Shown here: piece after piece, positions 1-12,280 of the stretch
Position numbering within the stretch: position 1 is the stretch's first letter
Layout of the letters: every line of letters starts with the position of its first letter
NCBI RefSeq assembly: GCF_040869045.1
Contig: NC_090320.1
Span: 145,164,941 to 145,228,940, forward strand
Origin: Eurosta solidaginis
Lineage: Eukaryota > Arthropoda > Insecta > Diptera > Tephritidae
Length of the DNA stretch: 64,000 nt
Reading direction: 5' to 3'
The notes under the pieces: generated by a model
What the model saw: the letters and a program-made list of their open reading frames with translations, nothing else
Told to the model about the DNA's origin: nothing
Database searches by the model: none
Made by a program: the position numbers and the translations under genes

Positions 1-416
1 CTTATTCTGAGGGACATCGCTTGTAGCTTCTTTAGCATTTGAAGGTTTGGAGTACCTACTCGTCAACTAACTGTGGTTCGTATATTTTTTACGGTTCAAA
101 AGTAGTATCTGTATTTGCATTTGGAGAATTGGAACAATCTATCGAATTTTTGCTCATTTGCGATTCGTATACTATATGTGGTTCACGATTTGAATAGTTT
201 GAGCAATCTGTTGAGTTTTCATTTATATCAGTATGTTCGTTAACCATGCCAGGATCACGATTTCCAACAGTAATAAAAAGAAAAAAATATATGATTGACA
301 TTTTTTAATCCCACAAAAAAATTAAAAAAATGCATTCATCGTATTTGCTATTACCGACCATACTATATTACATATAGAGTATCACTCTAACAAATATTGT
401 TGTAATTCTAACGTAT
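1..416. other. Left flank, AT-rich, with a short coding-frame duplication
   Basis: No recognised gene. The minus strand is open for 70 codons from 301 to 89, and within it a segment of 23 codons (69 bp) is imperfectly duplicated: NSTDCSN begins at residue 29 and NSIDCSN at residue 52. The N-terminal part is hydrophobic (IIYFFLFITV), which could mimic a signal peptide. A downstream exon of the MADF gene, whose donor lies at 4202 on the same strand, is conceivable, but I see no convincing splice acceptor. Chance openness plus a small tandem duplication explains it equally well. Confidence 0.2.
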
Positions 417-745
417 TGTTACGAATATTAGCAAAACTAAGGGGTGCTGCTATCTCTAAGCCGATGCTAAGCAGTGACGTGAATTCACATCAATAATTCA
501 ATCATTATGTATCTACATAAACGAAACAATAATTGCGTCTACACATATGTACCATGTACGTATACGAGCAGCGGAGAGTCAATGCACAAACACATGCATA
601 TGTATATCTGAGATACTCCTGAAAGTATGCAATCAGAGAAGCTATAAAATCATGCAATTGTAATTACAGCTGGGAAGTTTGAGAGCTGATGGCAACTAGT
701 AGATTCTGGAAGCGCCTAGAAGATGCGAACTTTGAAATCAGAGAG

Positions 746-754
746 TATAAAAGG
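746..754 (+). promoter_or_regulatory. LTR TATA box
   Basis: TATAAAAGG in the 5' LTR, about 330 bp from its start, is conserved in the 3' LTR near 3805 and in the inverted solo LTR context. This is the expected U3 core promoter. Confidence 0.6.
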
Positions 755-929
755 CAGCAAATGTAGATGCGCTGGAATTCAGTTTGATTTGAGCTATAAA
801 GCAGTTTCGATTAAGACGCTATCTAGCGAGCCATAGCAGTATTATTTTCAAAGTCAGTTTCAGTTAAGCTATCAGTTTGGTTATTAAGGCAGCTAGTTGC
901 AAAGTATAAGTGTTATTGTGAAGTACTTT

Positions 930-935
930 AATAAA
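930..935 (+). terminator. LTR polyadenylation signal
   Basis: AATAAA about 180 bp after the TATA box, repeated at 3989-3994 in the 3' LTR. Its position between promoter and LTR end fits the R region. Confidence 0.55.
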
Positions 936-1041
936 GGCCATTTTTCCATTATTCAATATTGGAGTTATTTATTCAACAGTTTAGTGATACGAACTTAGCA
1001 AAAGGGCAAATAAGAGGACTTGCAAGTAAATTCGTTACAAT

Positions 1042-1058
1042 TGGTGTCAGAAGAGGAA
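1042..1058 (+). other. tRNA primer-binding site
   Basis: TGGTGTCAGAAGAGGAA starts three bases after the 5' LTR. TGG is the complement of the tRNA CCA end, and TGGTGTCAGAAG is a start often seen in insect Gypsy elements. I do not assign the tRNA. Confidence 0.75.
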
Positions 1059-1090
1059 TTGTTGAATAAATTCCAGAGGACAACAATGAC

Positions 1091-3041
1091 ATGGCAAAGT
1101 TCAGTTAATTAAAGATCCAGCAACTAAAGAAGGAGTTGGAGAGCCGTGGATTGAATACAAGCGGCGTTAAACTCGAACTTCAGGCACGGCTACGAGAGGC
1201 AATGGAAGCAGAAGGAATTGATGTGGACGAGTATGTCTTTTATTTAAGAGAAAAACGAAACATCGCAGACAGTTACGAGCACGGACTTGAACATGATTTT
1301 GGCTGCAATATCTGCTCAAACATCGACAATGTCATCTCAACTAGAAGAACAGAAAACGTATATGTCATCACAGATGGAATCCCGAGATACACGAATAACA
1401 TCCAAGATCGAAACACAGCTCGACGAACAGAAGACATATAAGGCATCCCAACTGGAATCACAGGAGGCACGTATTTCAGAAATGACGTCGAAAGTGTAAA
1501 CTCAGCTGGAAGACCAAAAGACATATATGGCATCCCAATTGGAAGCGAAAGAGTCACGTATATCTGAAATTTCGGCAGAAATTTTGGAACAGGTATCATC
1601 AAAACTGGAAGCGCAGGATGCAAAAATGGCTCAATTTCAGGCAGAAGTAGATGAATTAAAATGTCGTATGGAGCAGTTACAACTAAATCGCCCAGCTGTT
1701 TCAGCAAGCAATCCAAAGGTAAAAACACCATCCTTTGACGGTTCTGTTCCTTTCCAGGTGTTTAAGATTCAGTTTGAGAAGACCGCAGCAGTGAACAACT
1801 GGAGTGCTGAAGATAAAGTTGCTGCACTATTCGTGGCATTGAAAGGATTTTCTGCTGAAATCCTACAGACGATTCCCGAGGGGTAGCGGAACAACTACGA
1901 AACATTGATGAGCGCTCTAGAGAGGCGATACGGAAGCGAACACAGGAAGCAGATACACCAAATAGAGTTGCAAAACCGCTACCAAAAGGCTAATGTAACT
2001 TTGCAGGAGTTTGCGTCAGATGTCGAAAGGCTTGCACATTTGACGAATGCCGACGCACCCGTGGAATACACCGAAAGGGTAAAAATTCAGAGCTTTATAA
2101 ATGGCATACGGGACGTCGAAACGAAGCGAGCCACATACGCAAACCCAAAGCCAACATTTGCAGAAACGGTATTACATGCATTGACTCAGGAAACTGCCTC
2201 ACTATTGAGTAAAGCAGCATACAAAGCTCATCGGGTGGAGGTAGAAAGGCCAGAGTGGGTAGACGCAATATTGGAGGCCCTGAAAGGATCGCAAAAGCGG
2301 AGTGAGAAAGTTATCAAATGTTTCAAATGTGGGAAGCCCGGTCACATTGCACGTCATTGCGATCTTGGTCCTGGTAGTTCCAACAATGTGGGTGGCCGTA
2401 AACGCAAAGCTGGAGGAGATGAGCAAGAGCGTGTCAGTTTTAAAGAACGAAAACTAGCTCCAGCTATTGAATGTCCTGTGATATCTGTGTCGCAAATTGG
2501 AAGGAAATCAAGCAGTCTTACCGCCAGAGGGAATGTGAATGGCAAGGAGCGTGTACTGACTGTAGATACGGGCGCATCTCATTCCTTGATTCGATCTGAT
2601 TTAGTCAACAGGAGAGTAAAACCGTTACCTGGAGCAAGGTTGCGTACGGTCACAGGCGAGTATGACCAAGTCCAGGGAGAAGTGATGTGTGAAGTCTTAA
2701 TTGGGAAGGTCATGGTTTTACACAAATTCGTTGTGGCGGAGATCGTTGATAAAGTCATATTGGGAGTGGACTTCTTGGTTGACCATGACATCAAGATCGA
2801 TATGCAGAAAAGGGTGATGCGTTATAAGAACCAGGATATACCACTTAACTTCAGTTTGCAGAAAGGATTCAGTAATAATCGAGTACTGGTGGAGAAGACT
2901 CGACAAAGACCACGGAAGTCAAAGGAAAAGGTTAATAGGTCGAATGGGCCAAATAAAGCAAAATCAAAAGTACCTGCGAGAGAAACACTGGCATTGACAA
3001 AACCTAGAACCAGCAGGAAAACGAAGCAACGAATTTCCTAG
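1091..3041 (+). pseudogene. gag and protease of the LTR element, broken
   Basis: The first ATG (1091) is followed by a stop at 1106. The same frame then encodes a SAP-like helix pair (LKKELESRGLNTSGVKLEL, near 1124-1180). The main frame (1287-3041) holds three tandem coiled-coil repeats of about 28 residues (QLEEQKTYM, QLDEQKTYK, QLEDQKTYM), a capsid-like region, one CCHC zinc knuckle CFKCGKPGHIARHC (2319-2360) and an aspartic protease active site VDTGASHSLI (2562-2591) with a later ILGVDFL segment. In-frame stops lie at 1497-1499 and 1884-1886, and there is a frame change between the SAP-like part and the coiled coil. Gag packages the RNA and the protease matures it. The copy is not translatable as one protein. 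Confidence 0.88.
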
Positions 3042-3083
3042 AAAGAATGCGAGGGTAGTTTCAAGCCGGAGCACACTACTGTT

Positions 3084-3470
3084 GTGAAACGTGGGAACGA
3101 TACTGATTATGCGAAGCCAATCCGTCAAGCGCAAGCTCTACGAAGTAGTTCATTGGCCAAGCAACAGAGTGCGAGGGAACGATCCAGAATAATGAGTAGT
3201 AAGATGAAACACAGGTACGACAAGGAAAATAATTTGGAAGGTTTCCGGGAGGGAGATTTGGTACTGCTATACAACCCTCACCGGCGGAAAGGTGTTCCAT
3301 CCAAATATCGGTGCAGTTGGGAAGGCCCGTACAGAGTTGTGAAGACGATCAGTGATGTTATCTACCGCATACAAGCAATTGGAAAATCACGAAATAGAAG
3401 AGTGGTACATTTGGCGATGCTAGCAGCGTTTAGATCGAGAGATTTGTCTGATCGGGACGATCAGACTTAG
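3084..3470 (+). pseudogene. Integrase C-terminal end of the LTR element
   Basis: It continues in the frame of the upstream gag/protease after a stop at 3039-3041. GDLVLLYNP, then WEGPYRVVKTISDVIYRI, is the GPY/F-type module at the C-terminus of Gypsy integrases. The preceding basic segment, including KMKHRYDK, is the usual approach to it. The catalytic core and zinc domain are missing, and the protease-to-integrase deletion junction must lie near 2900-3090. It ends at a stop just before the polypurine tract. Confidence 0.85.
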
Positions 3471-3481
3471 GTGGAGGGCAG
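3469..3481 (+). other. Polypurine tract
   Basis: AGGTGGAGGGCAG directly before the 3' LTR, the plus-strand primer site of Gypsy elements. Confidence 0.75.
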
Positions 3482-4098
3482 TGTTACGAATATTAGCAAA
3501 ACTAAGGGGTGCTGCTATCTCTAAGCCGATGCTAAGCAGTGACGTGAATTCACATCAATAATTCAATCATTATGTATCTACATAAACGAAACAATAATTG
3601 CGTCTACACATATGTACCATGTACGTATACGAGCAGCGGAGAGTCAATGCACAAACACATGCATATATCTGAGATATTCCTGAAAGTATGCAATGAGAGA
3701 AGCTATAAAATCGTGCAATTGTAGTTACAGCTGAGAAGTTAGAGCTGATGACAACTAGTAGATTCTGGAAGCGCCTAGAAGATGCGAACGTGGTAATCAG
3801 AGAGTATAAAAGGCAGCAAATGTAGAGGCGCTGGAATTCAGTTTGATTTGACCTATCAAGCAGTTTCGATTAAGACGCTATCTAGCGAGCCATAGCAGTA
3901 TTATTTTCAAAGTCAGTTTAAGCTAAGCTATCAGTTTGGTTATTAAGCCAGTTAGTTGCAAAGTATAAGTGTTATTGTGAAGTACTTTAATAAAGGCCAT
4001 TTTTCCATTATTCAATATTGGAGTTATTTATTCAACAGTTTAGTGATACGAACTTAGCAAAAGGGTAAATAAGAGGATTTGCAAGTAAATTCGTTACA
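3482..4098 (+). repeat. 3' LTR
   Basis: 617-bp direct repeat of 417-1039, followed by GTAT, the second copy of the target duplication. It differs from the 5' LTR by small indels (for example near 3660 and 3740) and substitutions. Confidence 0.93.
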
Positions 4099-4202
4099 GT
4101 ATTTGTGATACCTCTCCTGGGATTTTTAGACGTGTAGTAATCGTTAAATGTAATGAAAACCACCCAAGCCCACCACGGCAATATACATAACCCTGTACTT
4201 AC

Positions 4203-4365
4203 TTCCTTGAATCAGGATAGTCGTCTAAAAACTGCATTGAATTCATGTATTTCCAACTTTTTGTAGCACTTCGTGCGGCGCTCCTGGAAGGCGATAGGGC
4301 GATACAGCGATTACGCCTTTTATATGTGTCTCGTAGGCTTTTCCACTTTTTACGACATGTTCCTC
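4203..4365 (-). CDS. MADF-domain exon (second half of domain)
   Basis: Codes, on the minus strand, for CRKKWKSLRDTYKR, a serine/alanine-rich stretch, and then WKYMNSMQFLDDYP. This is the C-terminal half of a MADF (Adf-1/Myb-like) DNA-binding domain, with the expected spacing between the WKSLRD and WKY...FL blocks. It is uninterrupted. The exon is bounded by a good acceptor, CTTTTTAG at 4366-4373, and a consensus donor, GTAAGT at 4197-4202. The first half of the domain must lie in another exon and is not visible. The Gypsy element at 417-4098 would then sit in the downstream intron. MADF proteins are transcription regulators, often with a BESS motif; no BESS is seen here. It is the best candidate for a live host gene in the window, but a decayed copy cannot be excluded. 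Confidence 0.65.
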
Positions 4366-4379
4366 CTAAAAAGCATAAG

Positions 4380-4545
4380 TGTCTGTACAAGTGAGCGACG
4401 TTGATCGTGTCTGTTTTGAAGTTTAGTCGTATGTCTGGTGGTGTATGTATTATGTGTAACATTTCCAGTGTTAATCTCTTTATGTAGCGGGCATCGGCAA
4501 AATCCAAATTCAGATGTGTTAGTGAGAGGGCGATAATCGTGCACA
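4380..4545 (-). mobile_element. Penelope-like C-terminal fragment beside the MADF exon
   Basis: The minus strand reads KRLTLEMLHIIHTP, then RLNFKTDTINVAHLYRHL. These are the closing blocks of Penelope-like GIY-YIG proteins and match those at 54660-54750 in this window (RFTLEMLHITNTP, HIYRHL). The frame stays open straight into the MADF exon, giving a 119-codon frame, but the splice acceptor at the junction suggests intron DNA. The rest of the endonuclease and all of the reverse transcriptase are missing. Confidence 0.75.
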
Positions 4546-4929
4546 TCACTTGATGCATCGTTTTGCTTAGTTCATTCGCTTATTAGCAAGCAACAAGCAA
4601 AGATCGCTTGTTGTTATATTTTTAATGCGCACAGTGGCAAGCAAAAGGTTTATACAATTAAATACATTTGCCCGTAATCATAGTCGCTGACTAAAATACT
4701 CTTTAGTTAAAATCTTGCCTAAATTAAAAATGGGATTTAAAATTTTGGTATGTCATAGACATATTAAACACAGTTTTCAGCTAAATTAAGCATGGACAGG
4801 CTAATCGCATGAAAAAAGGTATTGATTGGCGCTATGAAGAAATTTTTTAGAAATTTTAAAAGTTCACCCTGTTCCTTACGACCGTGATCACTTGACTCCA
4901 CGTATAAAAATGGTAATTTTTTAATTGAT
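4546..4929. other. Anonymous DNA between MADF exon and array
   Basis: No gene seen. A stretch at 4580-4606 is an exact inverted match to 31810-31836 on the far side of the tandem array, with weaker similarity continuing to about 4640. The array begins at 4930 with its head module. Confidence 0.5.
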
Positions 4930-7900
4930 AACAAGTAAGAACGGGACTGTCTTCGGCTGTGCCAAAGACTTCATACCTTTCATGAATGGGGCTGAACAAT
5001 AATCTTATCCCGTTCGTAATCTCCGAATAATCGGATGTATAAGATAAGAAATATATAGTGAACAGATCTACATACCTTAACGATTTATAAGATAAATATA
5101 AAATAAAAAACGGGTAGGTACTTTGTGTGAGGATGCAAAGTTTCAGGTTTTTTGTGGTCTGCGTGTAAAAACTATGACTACGAATCACGTATTTCAAAAA
5201 TATATGACGAAAACGTAACTATTTGATCAAATTTGATGAATTTTGAAGATTCTAGCCGTAAAAAAGGGGTCAAAATGACAGTTTATATGAAGTATATAAT
5301 ATATATACGACCGATCTCTATGATTTTTTCAGACAACAATATATGCTATATACGTAAGCATTTTGTGAAATTTGAAGCTTCTAACTGTTAAAATGGGGCA
5401 GAAATTGCGCAAAGTTTCTTATCTGAACAATCGGTTGTATGAGATATATACTATGTGTACCACCGATCTCAATGATTTTTTCAGACATCAATATATGCTA
5501 TACACGTAAGCAGTTGGTGAAATTTGAAGCTTCTAGCTGTTAAAATGGGGCCGAAATCGTAAAAAAAATATATATATACTATATATATATACTATATATA
5601 CCATCATATATATATTATATATATCACCGATCTCTATGATTTTTTGACACAACAATACATACTATATACGTAAGCAATCGGTGAAATTTGAAGCTTATAA
5701 CTGTTAAAATGGGGAAGAAATTGCGCAAAGTTTCTTATCTGAACAATCGGTTGTATGGGATATATACTATATATACCACCGGTATCTATGATTTTCTCAG
5801 ACAACAATATATGCTATACACGTAAGCATTTGGTGAAATTTGAACATATCTAAACGATTTTTAAGATAAATATAAAATAAACAAGTAAGAACGGGACTGT
5901 CTTCGGCTGTGCCAAAGACTTCATACCTTTCATGAATGGGGCTGAACAATAATCTTATCCCGTTCGTAATCTCCGAATAATCGGATTTATAAGATAAGAA
6001 ATATATAGTGAACAGATCTACATACCTTAACGATTTTTAAGATAAATATAAAATAAAAAACGGGTAGGTACTTTGTGTGAGGATGCAAAGTTTCAGGTTT
6101 TTTGTGGTCTGCGTGTAAAAACTATGACTACGAATCACGTATTTCAAAAATATATGACGAAAACGTAACTATTTGATCAAATTTGATGAATTTTGAAGAT
6201 TCTAGCCGTAAAAAAGGGGTCAAAATGACAGTTTATATGAAGTATATAATATATATACGACCGATCTCTATGATTTTTTCAGACAACAATATATGCTATA
6301 TACGTAAGCATTTTGTGAAATTTGAAGCTTCTAACTGTTAAAATGGGGCAGAAATTGCGCAAAGTTTCTTATCTGAACAATCGGTTGTATGAGATATATA
6401 CTATGTGTACCACCGATCTCAATGATTTTTTCAGACATCAATATATGCTATACACGTAAGCAGTTGGTGAAATTTGAAGCTTCTAGCTGTTAAAATGGGG
6501 CCGAAATCGTAAAAAAATATATATATACTATATATATATACTATATATACCATCATATATATATTATATATATCACCGATCTCTATGATTTTTTGACACA
6601 ACAATACATACTATATACGTAAGCAATCGGTGAAATTTGAAGCTTATAACTGTTAAAATGGGGAAGAAATTGCGCAAAGTTTCTTATCTGAACAATCGGT
6701 TGTATGGGATATATACTATATATACCACCGGTATCTATGATTTTCTCAGACAACAATATATGCTATACACGTAAGCATTTGGTGAAATTTGAACATATCT
6801 AAACGATTTTTAAGATAAATATAAAATAAAAAATAGGTAGGTAATCTGTGTGAGGATGCAAAGCTTCACGTTTTTTGTGGTCTGCATGTAAAAACTATGG
6901 CTACGAATCACGTATTTCAAAAATATATGACGTAAACGTAACTATTTGATGAAATTTGATGAATCTTGAAGCTTCTAGCCGTAAAAAAGGGGTCAATATG
7001 ACAGTTTATATGAAGTATATAATATATATACCACCGATCTCTATGATTTTTTCAGACAACAATATATGCTATATACGAAAGCATTTTGTGAAATTTGAAG
7101 CTTCTAACTGTTAAAACGGGGCAGAAATTGCGCAAAGTTTCTTATCTGAACAATCGGTTGTATGAGATATATACTATGTATATCACCGATCTCAATGATT
7201 TTTTCAGACATCAATATATGCTATACACGTAAGCAGTTGGTGAAATTTGAAGCTTCTAGCTGTTAAAATGGGGTAGAAATTGCGAAAAGTTTCTTATCTG
7301 AACAATCGGTTGTATGAGATATATACTATATATCGAACCGATCTCTATGATTTTTTGAGACAACAATATATGCTATATACGTAAGCAATCAGTGAAATTT
7401 GAAGCTTATAGCTGTTAAAATGGGGTAGAAATTGCGAAAAGTTTCTTATCTGAACAATCGGTTGTATGAGATATATACTATATATACAACCGATCTCTAT
7501 GATTTTTTCAGACAACAATATATGCTATATACGTAAGCAATCGGTGAAATTTGAAGCTTATAGCTGTTAAAATGGGGTAGAAATTGCGAAAAGTTTCTTA
7601 TCTGAACAATCGGTTGTATGAGATATATACTATATATACAACCGATCTCTATGATTTTTTCAGACAACAATATATGCTATATAAGTAAATATTCGGTGAA
7701 ATTTGAAGCTTCTAGCTATTAAAATGGGGCTAAAATTTGCGAAAATATATATATATATACTATATATATGCTATATATACCACCATATATATACTATATA
7801 TACCACCGATCTTTATGATTTTTTCAGACAACAATATATGCTATATACGTAAGCATTCGCTGAAATTTGAAGCCTCTAGCTCTTAAAATAGGGCAGTAAT

Positions 7901-8386
7901 TACGAAAAGTTCCTTATCTGAACAATCGGTTGCGGGGGATATATACTATATATACGACCGATCTCATAAATTTTTTCAGGCAACAATATGTTCAATATAC
8001 GAAAGTATATGGTGAAGTTTGAAGCTTCAATCTGTTAAATTGGGTAAGATATTACAAAAATCCTCTTTTTCTGAAAAATCGGTCGTATGGAGGATATATG
8101 CTATAGTGGTCCGATCCGGTCGGTTCCGACAAATGTCTAATCGGACACCCAAATACACCTGCTCACCAAATTTTATCAAGATATCTCAAAAATTGAGGGA
8201 CTAGTTTGCATACAAACAGACAGACGGACAGACGGACAGACGGACATGGCTAAAACAACTCAGCTCTTCAACCTGATTATTTCGGTATACTTAATGGTGG
8301 GTCTATCTATTTTCCTTTAAGGACTTACAATTTTCGGTTTCGTGACGAACTTAATATACCATTTCATTTTCATGAAAGGTATAAAA
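4930..8386 (+). repeat. Array unit 1 (HAHAB, 3457 bp)
   Basis: Two 950-bp head-plus-A blocks (4930-5879, 5880-6829), then B. Monomer starts in B, read from CCGATCT, are at 7034, 7186, 7338, 7490, 7642, 7806 and 7958, a period of 152 bp apart from one TA expansion. Three octamers in the tail. The array's left edge is a head, as expected if the original insertion had its 5' end here. Confidence 0.88.
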
Positions 8387-10724
8387 ACGGGTAGGTACTT
8401 TGTGTGAGGATGCAAAGTTTCAGGTTTTTTGTGGTCTGCGTGTAAAAACTATGACTACGAATCACGTATTTCAAAAATATATGACGAAAACGTAACTATT
8501 TGATCAAATTTGATGAATTTTGAAGATTCTAGCCGTAAAAAAGGGGTCAAAATGACAGTTTATATGAAGTATATAATATATATACGACCGATCTCTATGA
8601 TTTTTTCAGACAACAATATATGCTATATACGTAAGCATTTTGTGAAATTTGAAGCTTCTAACTGTTAAAATGGGGCAGAAATTGCGCAAAGTTTCTTATC
8701 TGAACAATCGGTTGTATGAGATATATACTATGTGTACCACCGATCTCAATGATTTTTTCAGACATCAATATATGCTATACACGTAAGCAGTTGGTGAAAT
8801 TTGAAGCTTCTAGCTGTTAAAATGGGGCCGAAATCGTAAAAAAAATATATATATACTATATATATATACTATATATACCATCATATATATATTATATATA
8901 TCACCGATCTCTATGATTTTTTGACACAACAATACATACTATATACGTAAGCAATCGGTGAAATTTGAAGCTTATAACTGTTAAAATGGGGAAGAAATTG
9001 CCCAAAGTTTCTTATCTGAACAATCGGTTGTATGGGATATATACTATATATACCACCGGTATCTATGATTTTCTCAGACAACAATATATGCTATACACGT
9101 AAGCATTTGGTGAAATTTGAACATATCTAAACGATTTTTAAGATAAATATAAAATAAAAAATAGGTAGGTAATCTGTGTGAGGATGCAAAGCTTCACGTT
9201 TTTTGTGGTCTGCATGTAAAAACTATGGCTACGAATCACGTATTTCAAAAATATATGACGTAAACGTAACTATTTGATGAAATTTGATGAATCTTGAAGC
9301 TTCTAGCCGTAAAAAAGGGGTCAATATGACAGTTTATATGAAGTATATAATATATATACCACCGATCTCTATGATTTTTTCAGACAACAATATATGCTAT
9401 ATACGAAAGCATTTTGTGAAATTTGAAGCTTCTAACTGTTAAAACGGGGCAGAAATTGCGCAAAGTTTCTTATCTGAACAATCGGTTGTATGAGATATAT
9501 ACTATGTATATCACCGATCTCAATGATTTTTTCAGACATCAATATATGCTATACACGTAAGCAGTTGGTGAAATTTGAAGCTTCTAGCTGTTAAAATGGG
9601 GTAGAAATTGCGAAAAGTTTCTTATCTGAACAATCGGTTGTATGAGATATATACTATATATAGAACCGATCTCTATGATTTTTTGAGACAACAATATATG
9701 CTATATACGTACGCAATCAGTGAAATTTGAAGCTTATAGCTGTTAAAATGGGGTAGAAATTGCGAAAAGTTTCTTATCTGAACAATCGGTTGTATGAGAT
9801 ATATACTATATATACAACCGATCTCTATGATTTTTTCAGACAACAATATATGCTATATACGTAAGCAATCGGGGAAATTTGAAGCTTATAGCTGTTAAAA
9901 TGGGGTAGAAATTGCGAAAAGTTTCTTATCTGAACAATCGGTTGTATGAGATATATACTATATATACAACCGATCTCTATGATTTTTTCAGACAACAATA
10001 TATGCTATATAAGTAAATATTCGGTGAAATTTGAAGCTTCTAGCTATTAAAATGGGGCTAAAATTTGCGAAAATATATATATATATACTATATATATATG
10101 CTATATATACCACCATATATATACTATATATACCACCGATCTTTATGATTTTTTCAGACAACAATATATGCTATATACGTAAGCATTCGCTGAAATTTGA
10201 AGCCTCTAGCTCTTAAAATAGGGCAGTAATTACGAAAAGTTCCTTATCTGAACAATCGGTTGTGGGGGATATATACTATATATACGACCGATCTCATAAA
10301 TTTTTTCAGGCAACAATATGTTCAATATACGAAAGTATATGGTGAAGTTTGAAGCTTCAATCTGTTAAATTGGGTAAGATATTACAAAAATCCTCTTTTT
10401 CTGAAAAATCGGTCGTATGGAGGATATATGCTATAGTGGTCCGATCCGGTCGGTTCCGACAAATGTCTAATCGGACACCCAAATACACCTGCTCACCAAA
10501 TTTTATCAAGATATCTCAAAAATTGAGGGACTAGTTTGCATACAAACAGACAGACGGACAGACGGACAGACGGACAGACGGACATGGCTAAAACAACTCA
10601 GCTCTTCAACCTGATTATTTCGGTATACTTAATGGTGGGTCTATCTATTTTCCTTTAAGGACTTACAATTTTCGGTTTCGTGACGAACTTAATATACCAT
10701 TTCATTTTCATGAAAGGTATAAAA
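8387..10724 (+). repeat. Array unit 2 (AB, 2338 bp)
   Basis: A then B, four octamers. It carries variants also found in unit 9 at the same positions: GTACGC at 9709-9714 and GGGGAAA at 9871-9877. A private change, GCCCAAAG, lies near 9000. Confidence 0.88.
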
Positions 10725-12280
10725 ATAGGTAGGTAATCTGTGTGAGGATGCAAAGCTTCACGTTTTTTGTGGTCTGCATGTAAAAACTATGGCTACGAAT
10801 CACGTATTTCAAAAATATATGACGTAAACGTAACTATTTGATGAAATTTGATGAATCTTGAAGCTTCTAGCCGTAAAAAAGGGGTCAATATGACAGTTTA
10901 TATGAAGTATATAATATATATACCACCGATCTCTATGATTTTTTCAGACAACAATATATGCTATATACGAAAGCATTTTGTGAAATTTGAAGCTTCTAAC
11001 TGTTAAAACGGGGCAGAAATTGCGCAAAGTTTCTTATCTGAACAATCGGTTGTATGAGATATATACTATGTATATCACCGATCTCAATGATTTTTTCAGA
11101 CATCAATATATGCTATACACGTAAGCAGTTGGTGAAATTTGAAGCTTCTAGCTGTTAAAATGGGGTAGAAATTGCGAAAAGTTTCTTATCTGAACAATCG
11201 GTTGTATGAGATATATACTATATATAGAACCGATCTCTATGATTTTTTGAGACAACAATATATGCTATATACGTAAGCAATCAGTGAAATTTGAAGCTTA
11301 TAGCTGTTAAAATGGGGTAGAAATTGCGAAAAGTTTCTTATCTGAACAATCGGTTGTATGAGATATATACTATATATACAACCGATCTCTATGATTTTTT
11401 CAGACAACAATATATGCTATATACGTAAGCAATCGGTGAAATTTGAAGCTTATAGCTGTTAAAATGGGGTAGAAATTGCGAAAAGTTTCTTATCTGAACA
11501 ATCGGTTGTATGAGATATATACTATATATACAACCGATCTCTATGATTTTTTCAGACAACAATATATGCTATATAAGTAAATATTCGGTGAAATTTGAAG
11601 CTTCTAGCTATTAAAATGGGGCTAAAATTTGCGAAAATATATATATATATACTATATATATATGCTATATATACCACCATATATATACTATATATACCAC
11701 CGATCTTTATGATTTTTGCAGACAACAATATATGCTATATACGTAAGCATTCGCTGAAATTTGAAGCCTCTAGCTCTTAAAATAGGGCAGTAATTACGAA
11801 AAGTTCCTTATCTGAACAATCGGTTGTGGGGGATATATACTATATATACGACCGATCTCATAAATTTGTTCAGGCAACAATATGTTCAATATACGAAAGT
11901 ATATGGTGAAGTTTGAAGCTTCAATCTGTTAAATTGGGTAAGATATTACAAAAATCCTCTTTTTCTGAAAAATCGGTCGTATGGAGGATATATGCTATAG
12001 TGGTCCGATCCGGTCGGTTCCGACAAATGTCTAATCGGACACCCAAATACACCTGCTCACCAAATTTTATCAAGATATCTCAAAAATTGAGGGACTAGTT
12101 TGCATACAAACAGACAGACGGACAGACGGACAGACGGACATGGCTAAAACAACTCAGCTCTTCAACCTGATTATTTCGGTATACTTAATGGTGGGTCTAT
12201 CTATTTTCCTTTAAGGACTTACAATTTTCGGTTTCGTGACGAACTTAATATACCATTTCATTTTCATGAAAGGTATAAAA
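10725..12280 (+). repeat. Array unit 3 (B, 1556 bp)
   Basis: B only, three octamers. Private changes TTTTTGCAG near 11715 and AATTTGTTCAGG near 11865. Confidence 0.88.

Larger units (their letters stand above)
417..1039 (+). repeat. 5' LTR
   Basis: Begins TGTTACGAAT and ends TTCGTTACA, 623 bp. It matches 3482-4098 over its whole length with scattered substitutions and a few small indels, so the insertion is not brand new. The short inverted ends TGT(T)ACGAA/TTCGT(T)ACA are typical. It contains a TATA box and a poly(A) signal (separate entries). Confidence 0.93.
417..4098 (+). mobile_element. Gypsy-type LTR retrotransposon, internally deleted
   Basis: Complete terminal structure: two direct LTRs (623 and 617 bp) that start TG and end CA, a primer-binding site directly after the 5' LTR, a purine tract directly before the 3' LTR, and a 4-bp target duplication GTAT at 413-416 and 4099-4102. 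The inside is only 2.4 kb. It carries gag with a SAP-like start, coiled coil and zinc knuckle, an aspartic protease, then the C-terminal part of integrase. Reverse transcriptase, RNase H and the integrase core are absent, so the copy cannot move by itself. The order and the GPY/F-like integrase end fit Ty3/Gypsy (Metaviridae). A reverse-oriented solo LTR of the same family lies at 40112-40735. Confidence 0.93.
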
